Shown here one piece after another: positions 1-10,357 of a DNA stretch of 64,000 bases. The number at the start of each line of letters is the position of its first letter. The stretch's first letter is position 1. Made by a program: the position numbers and the translations under genes. The stretch comes from Symbiodinium microadriaticum (lineage: Eukaryota; Sar; Dinophyceae; Suessiales; Symbiodiniaceae): positions 300,540 through 364,539 of the forward strand of contig LSRX01000280.1 of NCBI GenBank assembly GCA_001939145.1, read 5' to 3'. A model generated the notes under the pieces. That model did no database searches. It was not told where the DNA came from and saw nothing but the letters and a program-made list of their open reading frames with translations.

Positions 1-154
1 AAGCTCTAAAGTTTTTAAACCCCGAAACTTAGAGGAAACTGCAGGTGGGGAGTTTAGGGTATATAGGGCTTCCATAAGGCGTCTATAACGTATGTAGACC
101 TTCTATAAGGCTCCCATAACGGTAACTACCCACCTGAAAATGTCCTAGACAAAC

Positions 155-255
155 CCTTGGACACCAAAGAACCTACCTTTTAAGGGGTTCCTTAAGTTGT
201 GATTTCCTTATATAGGTCCTTTAAAAAGGGTAGGTTCTTTGGGGTTGAGGTAAAC
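155..255. mobile_element. family I MITE
   Basis: The inverted ends CACCAAAGAACCTACC and GGTAGGTTCTTTGGGG enclose an AT-rich core. Related copies lie near 29094, 33347 and 61288. Confidence 0.7.
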
Positions 256-381
256 CCTAAGCTCTAAAACTCAAGCCGCCGAAGCTTAAAGACCTAAACC
301 CTAAACCTAAACCCGAAACCCTAGACCCTAAACCCCTAAACTCTGACCCCTACACCCGAAAAAACACCCTGAACGCCCAAC

Positions 382-720
382 CTGCGAACCCCAAGGACCC
401 TTTGAGCTCTGCGTGGAGGCTCATGAGTAGGGCTCCTTTCAAGATTCTAAAGGGTTTAAGAGTTAGCTGTTTAGGCTTTTGGGTAGTTATAAGTTGGGGC
501 CTCAAGTAGGGCAACTATATCCTTTTAAACCCATACTAGTTACTAGTATTACTAGGGGATTTATGACTTATAACCCTACTGATACCCTAAACCCTTAAAA
601 AGGAACCCACAGGAACCCTACTTATAACTCCACTTAGAACTACCACGAACCTCCAAGTACGCCCTCAGCCACTGAGACGACGACTCGCCCAAAGCTCCAC
701 CTCTGATACGCGGAGCCTAA
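382..720 (-). CDS. two-exon gene fragment split by a family B MITE
   Basis: Reading the minus strand, a 70-nt exon at 720-651 follows an acceptor (CCGAAACAG) and encodes LGSAYQRWSFGRVVVSVAEG then VLG. It runs into the end of a degenerate family B MITE, whose tip gives the donor GGAG|GTTCG. The element ends at CTCCACGCAG, and a 27-nt exon (408-382, ELKGSLGFA) follows with donor CGCAG|GTTGGG. The phases match (23 codons plus 1 nt, then 2 nt). The exon borders and phase are seen; that the MITE is spliced is inference. No family recognised, and both outer ends of the gene are unknown. Confidence 0.45.
408..660. mobile_element. family B MITE, degenerate and expanded
   Basis: The right end ACGAACCTCCAAGTA and left end GTGGAGGCTCATGAGTAG are diverged copies of the family B terminal repeat (CTTGGAGGTTCATGGGTAG). 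The core holds an extra GGCTCCTTTCAAGATTCTAAAG-type filler also seen in the copy at 2385-2572. Confidence 0.6.
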
Positions 721-756
721 CTGTTTCGGGATCCTTGGTATAGTTTCCATTTATAT

Positions 757-764
757 ATATGTAT

Positions 765-795
<31 letters not shown>

Positions 796-800
796 TAAAT
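757..800. repeat. (TA)n microsatellite
   Basis: Alternating TA/TATG tract of about 44 bp. Confidence 0.9.
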
Positions 801-951
801 AAGTCCCTAAATGGTTTAGGGTTTTAAGGGTTTAGGGCTTTAGGGTGAACCTTCTACCCGGAACCCGAAGCCCTTCTAAACCCTAGATCGTCGAGTCTCG
901 GGACCTTCATGATTAGGATAGGATTTAATTATCTTTAAGGGTTCAGGGCAT

Positions 952-1052
952 TATACGGGGGTTTCCGAAAATAGGGGACCCTAATATAGCACCCTTAATA
1001 CTAGGATCCTTACTATAAGGACCCCAAAATAAGGTACCCCAATTTTCGGAAA
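952..1052. mobile_element. family F MITE
   Basis: The inverted ends GGGGGTTTCCGAAAATAGGGG and CCCCAATTTTCGGAAAGTCCC are flanked by ATA-like bases. A 79-codon minus ORF here is only the element read backwards. Confidence 0.7.
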
Positions 1053-1842
1053 GTCCCATATTCATGATTATGGTTAAGATAGGATTTAGTCTGCTGTTTT
1101 TTTTAATGGTGGTTAGGGGTATACTACACCACAATAATATATTCGGGACTGTAGGGGGGAAAGTGTTCGTATTTCCCAACACTACGTAAGAGTCTTGGTT
1201 TCTGGTTTTGTGGCTTTGTATTAGGGGTTGGGCCTTGAGGTTGTGGGTTGATGGCTTTAAGTGACAAGGTGGGCGAGGAAGGGGGCCACCGAATCCGCGG
1301 AGCCTCGATGCTAAAATTTGGAGCCCGAAACCTTCAGCACAAGCTCAACCCTTACGGTTTAGGGCTTACCTGGACATTAAAGTAAACCCCAAACCCCAAA
1401 CTTTCAACCCTAAAACCCTAAACCATCTACCCTTTTTAGGGACTTATCTATAAGGAAACTAGACCAAGGATCCCGAAAAAAGTTAGGCTTCATAGGGTCC
1501 GGGTAGGGTTTCGGAAGTTTAGGGCTTATAAGACTTTAGGATCGAACTCTTCAAGCAAGACTTCCACCGACAGTGGGAGTTACACGTGGGGTGGGTGATA
1601 AGTAGTGTAAAAGCTATAACTCATACAGGCAGAGGATCCATATATACTACTCTTATGGGTTCAGGGCCCCAAAACCATGATAAGGATGGCCTTTGAACTT
1701 GTAACTCCACTTACAACAAGGACCCTAAAACCCGAAGCCTTCAGCCCCTAAACCCCTGAACCCTAAATCCATGAACCTTCAAGGGCTGGGACGGCCGACT
1801 GGGGTTCTGTGTTTGGGATGTCGAGGTCAGAGGTTCGGGGAC

Positions 1843-1949
1843 CTACTGTTGATGATATAAATTCTGCATGACCTTCAGGACCCTAAACTATGGGAACTAT
1901 GGTATATTCCTTCTTCTGGGTAATGCAGGATTTATATCATCAACCGTAG
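1843..1949. mobile_element. family A MITE
   Basis: The ends CTACTGTTGATGATATAAAT and ATCATCAACCGTAG are inverted repeats flanked by TA, around a core related to the other family A copies (ACCCTAAACTATGGGAA). Confidence 0.8.
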
Positions 1950-2072
1950 AAGTACCTCAAGGTTTGATAGGGTTTAGGGTTTGGGGTTTAGAGTTTAGGG
2001 TTTGGGGTTTAGGGCTTGTAGGGTTTAGGGCTTATGTTACGTGTTTGGGGTTTAGGGTTTATAGGGTTTTGA

Positions 2073-2174
2073 TAGGGTTGATGATATAAATCCTGCATCA
2101 CCCAGACTTAGGAATGTACCATAATTCCCATAGTTTAGGGTCCTTAACATGCAGGATTTGTATCATCAACAGTA
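2073..2174. mobile_element. family A MITE
   Basis: Inverted GGTTGATGATATAAATCC ... GGATTTGTATCATCAACAGTA, directly abutting a family D element and sharing its TA. Confidence 0.75.
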
Positions 2175-2280
2175 CCCTAAGGGTCCAAGTACCCAAATAG
2201 TAGGGTTTCAAGGTCCAAAAACCTTTCAAGGTATGGATTTTGGGACCCAAAACCCTACTATCGGACCCTCTGTGGTAGGG
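2173..2280. mobile_element. family D MITE
   Basis: The ends ACCCTAAGGGTCCAAGTACC and a shortened right arm (CCCTACTATCGGACCCTCTG) are the family D terminal repeats; the right arm has lost the TTGGGTACT segment. Confidence 0.7.
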
Positions 2281-2345
2281 TTTAGGGTCTGGGGTGCTGA
2301 CGCCCTAACACTCTTCCGCTCGAGCCCTGCGTGCGCTAAACGCAG

Positions 2346-2637
2346 CACAGGCGCGCAGCGCATCGTCATCTCTGTTGAGTCCTGCTTGGAGGTTCATGGG
2401 TAGTTACAAGTGGGGTTCATAGGGTTCCTTTAAGGGTTCTATAAGGGCTGAAGGGTTAGGGTTTAGGGTTTAGGGGTAGTTACAAGTGGGGTTATAAGTC
2501 CCCTAATGTGGGCTATGACTACAGTCCTCCTACTTATAACCCCACTTATAACTACCCATGAACCTCTAAGTGATGATCCTCCCAGCGGTGTTGCAAAGCT
2601 TCTAAAGCCAAAGGGCTCCAGATCCCTAACACCTTAA
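2346..2637 (+). CDS. two-exon 3' end interrupted by a family B MITE
   Basis: Exon 2346-2391 follows CTAAACGCAG and reads QARSASSSLLSPAW in frame. The frame enters the MITE tip CTTGGAG and meets a GT. After the element (ends CCTCTAAG) exon 2571-2637 reads SDDPPSGVAKLL, then KPKGSRSLTP and a TAA. Deleting the element and one copy of the TG target duplication also gives an open frame (SPDDPPSG), so this was one exon before insertion, and splicing adds three codons. The reading frames are seen; splicing is inference. No known domain; low-complexity Ser/Pro composition. Confidence 0.5.
2385..2572. mobile_element. family B MITE carrying an internal insertion
   Basis: The ends CTTGGAGGTTCATGGGTAG and CTACCCATGAACCTCTAAG are flanked by TG on both sides. 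The left arm segment GGGTAGTTACAAGTGGGGTT occurs twice (2398-2417, 2474-2493) around a 56-bp filler that ends in TTAGGGTTTAGGGTTTAG. Confidence 0.85.
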
Positions 2638-3328
2638 ACTCTAAACCTTAGCATCAAAATCGCCCAAAAGCCTTATATAATAGGGTCTTTGGGCCCACAA
2701 GCCTTAAACAAAATGAGTCCTTTGACGGTAAGGGTAAGCCGTACGCAATTTTTAGGGTAAAGAATCTTAGGGTTCAGGGTTTAGGGAAAACTTGGGCTAC
2801 CTACTTCGAGGTTCATGGGCATGGGTAGTTATAAGTGTAGTTATAAGTACGGTACCTGAAATTATAATCCATGTCCGCACCATAGGCGACTAAAAACCTT
2901 TTCTGTCCTTCTTGGCTGGGTGCTTTAAATTGGGATTAGGGTTTAGGGTTTATTTCCTTCTTGGCTGAGCGCTTCGAATGGGGTTTAGGGTTTGGGGTTT
3001 TCCTTCTTGGCTGAGTGCTTTAAATTGGGCTTGGCGCTGCAGCCTTCGGATCAGGATTGTAGTCCGGAATTAACTCTTGATACTTGATATCAAAACTTTC
3101 AGCTTGGGGGTTCAGGTCCTAGATGAACCCGAAACCCTAAACAAACTTTCAGCCTAGGGATTTGGGTCAGATTGAACCGCACATAAAAGGACGGACCGAC
3201 TAACACTACTTACGAACATGGGGACCTGAACAGAACTCGACTAAAATTTGCTGAGGGTTGCTAGGATTCCCCCTTAAATATTCGGGTTTCAGAGTCAATG
3301 CAGGCACCCGAAACCCTACAACCCTCAG

Positions 3329-6028
3329 CCCAAGTCATTGGGGTCCGGCACCTCCTACAGAGGCGTCAGAGGACGACAGGCCAAGTTGCACCTCGCGTGC
3401 GAGGATCGCCGGCGTGGGGCTCGGGTTGGGGGGGGATTGAGTATCGGCTTTGGTGTCGGGGGTCCGGGGGTTAGGGCTTCGGGACTAGAGCCCGTGATTT
3501 CTCACCATGAAGGTCCCTACTTGAACATGCGAAACGGGGGTTCTGCCTGCAGACCCCGGCTTGATTGCCTGTACCTTAAGGACGAAAGGAACCCTAAAAG
3601 GTTTTAGGGTTCATATACCATATAGGGATTCATAGTATAAGGATATAGGGCCCCTACTTTTAAGTGTCATTTCGTCCTTAAGGTAAACCACTTAGTCTGA
3701 GAGCGGTCTACGACAACAACGCGGACAACAAATTGGCACGCCCTCTCTCCAAGTCACCACCTTGAAACCCTAAACCGCAAGCCGTGAGCCCTTGAAAGAA
3801 GCTAGATGCCCAAAACATCCCGTAATGGTACGGATATCCCTGTAAAGCGATTATGCCTCATACAGGGGGGCCTTAGGTGGTTCGATTTGGCTTTTGAATT
3901 TTGTGGCAATTTACACATGTTGTCAGAAAAAGAAACCTACAGGAACAATACCCTAAACCCTAAACCCAAAACCCTAATTCTTGCGGCCCTATAGACTGCC
4001 CCGACCCCTACACCCTAATCCCTAAATCCATCTAACCCCTGAACGTCGTCTTTGGAGCCCGTTATAAACTAGGTTGGCCTGTTGAAGCCCTTGAACAATA
4101 TTCGTAGATGAGACCCTCTGACATAAGCCCAAATACGGGAAAGCAAATGATATCGTACAAAAAGCCGACCTAATAACACGACAGAACTCTCTCTCTCTCT
4201 ATATATATATATATACACACATATATATATATATATTTATTTTTCCCAACAATGCAAAGTGTAATTACTCATTCAGCTACTAGTGCCTCTTTGGGGCCCT
4301 AAACCCCCAAAGCCCCTAGACCCCAAACCCCTAAAGCCTTAACCCCTAATCCCAGAACCCCTAAACCCAAAGCCTCTAAAGCCCTAAACCCCTAAGCCCA
4401 CATCCCGTAAACATCTCTAAACCCCTAAACCCCAACCCCTAAACCCATAAACTCCAAACCCTTAACCCTAACCCGCAAACTCTTAAACCCCTGAACCCTA
4501 AACCCGAAACCTGAAAACCCTGAACCCTAAACCCTCTAGGAAGCCCAGGATTATGGATCCCTTTACAAGGAATGCCAGGGCTTCTCCTTAGGGCCCGAGC
4601 CAGAAGACGACGGCAGACGCGGAGCGCCGCGATGGAGTGGCCACCAAGCTCCTCTATATTACGGGTTCGTGGTATACCTGGGGACCGTCTGGGGTTTAGA
4701 GTTTTAGGGTTTAGGGTTTTAGGGTTTTAGGGTTTAAGGGTTTAGGGTTTGGGGGTTTAGGGGCTTAGGGTTTAGGGTTGAAGGTTTAGGGTTTAGAGTA
4801 TAGCGGGGGATCCAAAAGCCTACCGTTTTAAGGGTACTACCTTCTAATATAGGGGTCATAACCTACTATTTTGTAGGGTTTGGGGTCACAGGAATGCTTT
4901 AGCAGTTGAGGGTTGAGAGTTTCGGGGATAAGGGGGTTCTAATTCCTGCACAGCGGGGAGTACATGGCTTTGGGGGTTTAGGGTTTAGGGTTTGGGGTTT
5001 AGGATTCAGGCTTTGGGATTTAGGGTTTAGGGTTTAAGGTCTAGAGTTTAGGATTTCGGGTATAGGATTTAGGGTGTAGGAATTAGGACTAAGCCCTAGA
5101 CCTTAAACCGTCGGATGAAGGTTTAGGGATCTATGGTGCAGGGATGTGCAGGGGCTTCTGGCTCAGTGCTTAGGGAGTATAGGGTTTAGGTATAGGATTT
5201 AAGTAAACATGTTTAGGGAGTGTAGAGTTTAGGTTTGGGATTGAACCGAACATGTTTAGGGAGTATAGGCGTCAGGTTTAGGATTTACTTTAACCAAAAA
5301 TGTCTAGGTATAGGGACCGGGGTTTCGAGGATTATGGATTCGGGCTTAGGGATTAAATTCGGGCTTAGGATCAGGTTTTAGCACTAAACCCTAACACCCT
5401 ATATAAACCCGAAACCCGAAGTCAAGGTCCTTATAAGGGTTCTTTAGGTGGTTATGTGACGTGGCCTTTAGACTCTTGCTTCAGAGGCTTTCGGGTTTAG
5501 GCATTACTTGCAGGATTCGATACGGGTCAAGCGTCCCTAGCGCTTTTGATCTTGAGGGTTTACTGCTCCCTTCAGGGTTCGGTGAGGCTTTACCCACAGG
5601 CTCCATAGTAGTTCCTTTTGTGGGTTGACCTTATAGAATCCGAAATAGAAGCCCCAAAAAGGAACTCTTCACGCCATGGCAGCCGTCAGAGAAAGGCTTT
5701 AGGGCTTTGGGTTTAGGGCTTAGGCCTGGACATGTCTTTGCAGGTAGCGGCTCATGGCTCAACTAACCTTGGACCCCTATCCGAACCCTCACCAGTAAAC
5801 CCTAAACCCTTAACAATAAACCTTAAACTATAAGCCCTAAGCCCTAAGCCCTAAACCATAAACCTTAAATCCTAAACTATAAGTCCTATATACAAATCCC
5901 AAACCACAGCATGAAGCCTAAAACCCAAGAGTGTCTCTGCGCACAGCCGAGGCCATTTCGAAGCCGCCAACGTTGAAATCAAGTGGTCGGCGTCAGCTGC
6001 ACTCTGTTGGCGAGCCGGGAAACATTAG
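3329..6028 (+). CDS. three-exon gene, 3' end
   Basis: Exons 3329-3424 (after ACCCTCAG), 4604-4671 (after CCCGAGCCAG) and 5947-6028 (after GCGCACAG) join in phase. The first is exactly 32 codons and contains RGVRGRQAKLHLACEDRRR. The second gives KTTADAERRDGVATKLLYIT plus 2 nt, with donor TG|GTATAC. The third completes that codon and reads GHFEAANVEIKWSASAALCW, then RAGKH and TAG. The introns hold telomere-like tracts and a family J MITE. No family recognised; upstream exons are not found. Exon 3 is also open in another frame to 6071, but phase favours this reading. Confidence 0.55.
3571..3684. mobile_element. family J MITE
   Basis: The ends CCTTAAGGACGAAAGGAACCC and GGTCATTTCGTCCTTAAGG-like (here AGTGTCATTTCGTCCTTAAG) are inverted repeats. 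The core CATATACCATATAGGGATTC is shared with copies at 7068, 58227 and 60071. Confidence 0.75.
4275..4540 (-). repeat. CCCTAAA telomere-like tract
   Basis: Degenerate CCCTAAA/CCCCTAAA heptamer-octamer array, about 260 bp, left of exon 4604-4671. Confidence 0.9.
4685..5110 (+). repeat. TTTAGGG telomere-like tract
   Basis: Degenerate TTTAGGG array broken by short single-copy pieces. It starts just right of exon 4604-4671, in the opposite orientation to the tract on the left. Confidence 0.85.
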
Positions 6029-6764
6029 CACATTTGCTCACTCACTCTTTCGCCATGAGAGTCTAATTTAAAGTCTGGGGAGCAGTGTTTTGGAAGGGAG
6101 GGCTGTCTAACAGCATTTCACACGATTCGGCGTGTTTAGGGCACGGGGTGGGGTTTAGGGTTTGAAAGGGCTGATGGCTCGGGTTCCGGAACTGTCGCAT
6201 CAGATGCATTTGTTTCATCTACTTGACAAACTTAAGGTCCCAGTCTGCCCTGCCCTATCCATGTACCTTGACCCTGAGGTACCGAAACCCAACAACCCTA
6301 ACCCTAAACCCTAAACCCTAAACCCTAACCCCTAACCCCTAAACCCTAAACCCTAAAAACAACCCAAACCCCAAACTCCAAACCCTATGTAGGATCCTTG
6401 TCAGGCCTAAGACTATACCATCCAGGTACATGGACAGCTAGCTAAAGGGGCACATTCAACCGCGCTAAACCCTAAAAGTCCTAAAACCTGAACCCCCATG
6501 TTCCCAAAAAAATCCTAAATCTTAAACCCTCATGGTCTCCGACCGGCAAAAAGACACCCAAACGATGCACCACGAAAACCAGGCTGTGCTTAATGTAGAG
6601 CCCTTAATACTTTGAATAGGGTTTGTCTTAGATTATAGAGTAGACTTACAATCGGAATCATGAGGAATGGCTTTAATCACTTGGGCTTCTATATCAATGT
6701 TCATGGTATATGGCCGGTTGAGGGTTGAGAGTTTTCGGGGATAAGGGGTTATAATATATACAAT
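6029..6764. other. intergenic stretch
   Basis: Contains a short CCCTAAA tract (6295-6385) and scattered CCCTAAA words. I see no supported exon. It lies between two convergent gene ends (stops at 6028 + and 6765 -). Confidence 0.4.
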
Positions 6765-6842
6765 TTAGGATTTGGGGCGAAGCCCTCTGCTGATTTGCTC
6801 AGCAAGCGCTGGCACCCTCAGCCGGACGGCGCTCTCCCCTGG
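6765..6842 (-). CDS. terminal exon
   Basis: On the minus strand an acceptor (GAGCGCTCAG) is followed by PGESAVRLRVPALAEQISRG, then LRPKS and TAA. The composition is protein-like and basic. No domain is recognised, and the upstream exons are not found. Confidence 0.4.
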   Translation of the reverse strand, partial: PGESAVRLRVPALAEQISRGLRPKS

Positions 6843-7067
6843 CTGAGCGCTCAGGACTTGCGGATTCAAAGTTGGGGCTTGCATCCTGCGCCCTAAACCC
6901 TAAACCCGAAACTAAACCCCTAAACCCTAAACCCCTAAACCCCAAACTAAACCCCTTAACCCTAAACCCGAAACGGCTATTGAATGGCCCAGTCCCTTGA
7001 GAACCTCGGGCCTCGGGTTCCCCTTTGCGTACAGCGGTGCATAAGGTTGTATTAACTTGTTGCATAC

Positions 7068-7184
7068 CTTACAAGGACTAAATGACCCTTAAATGTAGGG
7101 GCCCTTATATACCCTTATACTATGAATCCCTATAGGGTACATGAACTCTAAACCTTTTAGGGTTCTTTTTCGTCCTTAAGGTAT
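7068..7184. mobile_element. family J MITE
   Basis: ACCTTACAAGGACTAAATGACCC at one end and TTTTCGTCCTTAAGGTA at the other, with the shared family J core in inverted orientation. Confidence 0.7.
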
Positions 7185-7975
7185 GGGTTTTGAAAAGGTT
7201 ATGTTTGAAAAGCGTTTCAGGCTTCCTACGGCTCTTCGGGTTCAGTTGGCTGCACCTCTCGGCCATAGTACAGGACCCTCCTTGTACCCTCAAATAGGGG
7301 TATATGATCCCAAATAGGGGGTATTCAAAATTTAGGGTTTAATAGAGGGTAGATGGTAGATGGAGGGCCTAGGGCACTCCCTCGGAGCTTGGCTACCTTC
7401 ATTGTGCGTTGACGCTGCTTGAAACTCCCTTGATCCTTACATAGTACCTACAACCAGTCATCCATCATATAGTATAGGTAGCCGGGCTCCTGGGGACTTT
7501 CGGAGGAATGGTACTTCACGCTCTGACAAATTGTACTTATGGGGCTGCAAATGCAGTCTTAAGCTGCGTCCTGCGTAGCACTTCACAATAAACATGCCTA
7601 AACCCCGGCCACGGGGCCTCCATTACGGGTCTGGGGCTGTAAGGAGTAATGCTTAGGGTTCCCTGATATGTTCATGCGCATGTTGTGAAGCTTCTAGATT
7701 GGAGTTTAGGGGTCTGGTTACAAGCTTGTCTCCCAACACCACCTGAACGATAAATGCCTCACAGGCTTGGACATAGGTGCCTTCAGGGTAAAGACTAAGG
7801 TTATTGGGACTGATGTCTTGTATGACAAGGTTTATGGGACCGTAAGGCTTTAAGGGAGTAGTGGAGTACTGCTACTCCGGTACTTTACGGCTTTATCGAG
7901 GTGGCCCCGTAACCCCTCAACAAAATCGAGGTACTCGCTCTCCTACTAAGTCGTCTTAATGCGAAACCGCAACAG
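7185..7975. other. stretch without a supported gene
   Basis: A family V-like half element (GGACCCTCC...TACCCTCAAA, 7268-7325) and a few telomere-like words. Otherwise it is single-copy-looking DNA in which I cannot defend an exon. Confidence 0.3.
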
Positions 7976-9004
7976 AAGCCCAAGGATGTCTAAGCAGACG
8001 ATTGTCGAGATTCAAGCTTTGAGAGCTCACTTGGAGGTTCCTGGCTAGTTATACATGGGGTTGTAAGTCCCCTAAATCATTGCCCTAATGTGGGTTATAA
8101 TTACAGTTGCCCTACTTATAACCCCACTTATAACTACCCATGGACCTCCAAGTAGTGGCTAAACATCGAGCCGGAGTTCCAGCGTTTCAGGGTTGGGGGC
8201 TTTAGGGTTCTAGGGTTTAGGGCTCTAGGGTTTAGGGTTTGGGGTTCCAGGGTTTAGGGTTCTAGGGTTTAGGGTTTGGGGTTCTAGTCTAGGGTTTAGG
8301 GTCCTAGGGTTTAGGGTTTAAGGGGATTTTCAGGCGTTGCAGGTGTTGCAGACTCTTTCGCGCGGTTTGAACCATTAGTCATACTAGTGGACCAGATACG
8401 CTACATCCTACAATGTATCCCAACACCGTCCCAGTCCTTTCAATATCCCGTCACTAAGGAATATACTTTATAAACTATATAGTGGGATCCTGATTTAAGG
8501 TTTTGTTCGTTCATTTAAAATTTAGGGATATTTCACGATCTGGGCTATTCTGCTTCTTAAGGTCCCCCCCCCCTGTTCAGGAGTATCCTAAACCCCAAAC
8601 CCAAAACCCAAAACCCAAAATCCAAAACCCTAAACCCCAAACCCTAAACCCCAAACCCAAAGCCCAAAATCCAAAACCCAAAACCCTAAACTCTAGACCC
8701 AAAACCCTAGACCCAAAACCCTAAACCCATTCCTTCGTCGGCCCCGCGCCGCCTCCAGCTGAGAAACCTTCTGTCGAGCTTCCGCCAGTTCCTGCTGGTG
8801 TGTACACTCGGAGAAACAGGGGACTTTGCAAGTAAGTTTACAAGGACCTACTTGAGGTTATAAGCAGTTATGTGCAAGCATAGTTAATAAGCTTATTTAT
8901 AGCCCTAGTTACTGCCTAAATGCACTGCACACGGCCCACAGATACCCTCTGCCACAGGGGTCGGCAGAATACGTTCAGCTTGTGCATCGAGATCAAGCGC
9001 TTGA
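7976..9004 (+). CDS. four-exon gene, coiled-coil-like, one intron is a MITE
   Basis: Four pieces join in phase 0. 7976-8036 (possible Met at 7986) ends KQTIVEIQALRAHLE at donor GGAG|GTTCC inside a family B tip. 8157-8192 gives WLNIEPEFQRFR after AAGTAG. 8759-8797 gives LRNLLSSFRQFLL with donor GTGTGT. 8942-9004 gives IPSATGVGRIRSACASRSSA and TGA. Removing the MITE and one CA/TA duplication gives uninterrupted RAQWLNIEPEFQRF, so the element split an exon. The heptad-like leucines suggest a helix; no family recognised. The last exon is the least certain. Confidence 0.55.
8028..8155. mobile_element. family B MITE acting as intron
   Basis: CACTTGGAGGTTCCTGG ... CCATGGACCTCCAAGTA inverted ends with a typical family B core. 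It lies between coding pieces 7976-8036 and 8157-8192. Confidence 0.85.
8195..8325 (+). repeat. TTTAGGG telomere-like tract
   Basis: About 130 bp of TTTAGGG/TCTAGGG words right of exon 8157-8192. Confidence 0.9.
8580..8728 (-). repeat. CCCTAAA/CCCAAAA tract
   Basis: Heptamer array with frequent CCCAAAA variants, left of exon 8759-8797. Confidence 0.9.
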
Positions 9005-9298
9005 CCCTAAAACACCCACAAAACCGCCAGAATGCCCTCTAATGCTAAACTCTACACCCTAAAACCCTAAACCCTGACACCTAAACCCTAAACCTTTATG
9101 GGAACCCCTTACAGAATCCTCAGATGTTACCGCGGCGGCAAGCAAAAGCCATCAACTTCAGAATATCGGGTCTGAACAATTAGGCTAGAGGCTGCGGAGT
9201 CTACAAAGCCCCTGCAGACATAATGAGCATTGCAGGTTTAGGATGGTGGAGTCAGGGTTTAGGGTTGAGGTGTGCCAGTCATTTACATATGTTCTCAA

Positions 9299-9412
9299 TA
9301 CTTGGAGGTTCATGGGTAGTTAAAACTGGGGTTATAAGTCCCCTAATACGGGTTATAACTGTGGTTACCCTACTTATAACCCCACTTATAACTACCCACG
9401 AACCTCCAAATA
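9299..9412. mobile_element. family B MITE
   Basis: TACTTGGAGGTTCATGGG ... CCCACGAACCTCCAAATA, near-complete inverted copy in non-coding context with TA flanks. Confidence 0.85.
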
Positions 9413-9561
9413 TATCTTATTTATTTGTCGTACCGGATGCCCGGCCACAACTTCTGCTTGGAAAAAGAAACGGGGCTTCCCAAACGGGCTAGACGTGCGG
9501 TAGATTGCGGATAAAACCCACTTGCAATCCAGGCTTCAGGCCTTATGGTAATTGCGCTATA

Positions 9562-9675
9562 CTACCCTAAGGGTCCATGTAGCCAAATAGATATACATAG
9601 GCCCCAAAGTACCCAAGTAGGGACTACCTTAAGGCCAAAGTATATTTTTTTGGCTACATGGACCCTTAGGGCTAT
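9562..9675. mobile_element. family C MITE
   Basis: ACCCTAAGGGTCCATGTAGCC ends match inverted GGCTACATGGACCCTTAGGG. Two overlapping ORFs here are the palindrome read both ways. Confidence 0.8.
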
Positions 9676-9702
9676 AAAACAGTTTAGAAGCCCAAAGCTC
9701 TT

Positions 9703-9802
9703 AGTTGCAGAGTTCATAAGCACAGAAAAGTGTACACTTTCAGTTCTACAAGGAATCATATTATCCAAAAAAGGTTTAAAGCGTACTCATTCAGCTACTA
9801 AG
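9703..9802. mobile_element. family P MITE
   Basis: Left GCAGAGTTCATAAGCAC, core GTACACTTTCAGTTCTA, right CATTCAGCTACTAAG. Related copies lie at 10788, 33893, 38297, 42652 and 60766. Confidence 0.65.
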
Positions 9803-9892
9803 AACTCTAAACTCTACAGTAAATTCTGAATCGTAGACTCCTAGCTCATGATACGATGCCCCTGCTAATTATGGAGACCGCCAGCCTAAAAC

Positions 9893-9932
9893 CCGGAAGC
9901 TGTCCTTTTCAATTTGCACGGTCAGGTCGGTA
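9893..9932 (-). CDS. possible internal exon
   Basis: Minus-strand open frame reading ATDLTVQIEKDSFR up to a donor that starts the telomere-like GTTTTAGG. The residue mix is protein-like. No clear acceptor is seen upstream, where a TA microsatellite and a family E MITE follow. No family recognised. Confidence 0.3.
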
Positions 9933-9959
9933 GCCGTAGGGATATATATATATATATAT

Positions 9960-10060
9960 GGGTAGTTCCCTCAATTGGGTTCGCTTCTTAGGGTCCTTTT
10001 TAAGCATGCCGTGTGATGTCGTGGATCTAACAAGGGACCCTACTTCAGAGAACTAACCAT
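9960..10060. mobile_element. family E MITE
   Basis: GGTAGTTCCCTCAATTGGG ... CCTACTTCAGAGAACTAACC with ATG on both sides (3-bp target duplication). Confidence 0.75.
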
Positions 10061-10243
10061 GTGATTATATGATGTTACATGTGCCGAAAAGGATATTTAA
10101 GGAGCACCTGCTCAGCCACAATCCACACGCAAACAACCCTAAACCCCAAGGCCCAAAGACCTAAACTCTAACGTCCATAATTCCTGCACCCGAAACGCAT
10201 AAACTGCAAGCCCTTAAACCGATCTGTGTGTCTGCGTGCTCAG

Positions 10244-10318
10244 AAAGACCCTGCCATCCTTCTCTTTGTCTGCGAGGTCTTCCTGACACTCCTGTCAAAC
10301 AGCACTCGTGAAACTTAA
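10244..10318 (+). CDS. terminal exon, hydrophobic tail
   Basis: After a good acceptor (TCTGCGTGCTCAG) the frame reads KDPAILLFVCEVFLTLLSNS, then TRET and TAA. The Ile/Leu/Phe/Val-rich stretch could be a membrane segment or amphipathic helix. The upstream exon is unknown, and the next + exon candidate lies beyond a family D MITE. Confidence 0.5.
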   Translation, partial: KDPAILLFVCEVFLTLLSNSTRET

Positions 10319-10357
10319 TTAGATCCTTTCGTATAGTTCAGGGTGTAACATCTTTCC

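Noticed and set aside
943-1182. 79-codon minus ORF
   Set aside because: It is a family F MITE plus flank read in reverse.
3696-3773. Terminal exon reading SESGLRQQRGQQIGTPSLQV
   Set aside because: Open after CCACTTAG with a stop in CCC TAA, but it lies inside the intron of the better-supported 3329-6028 model.
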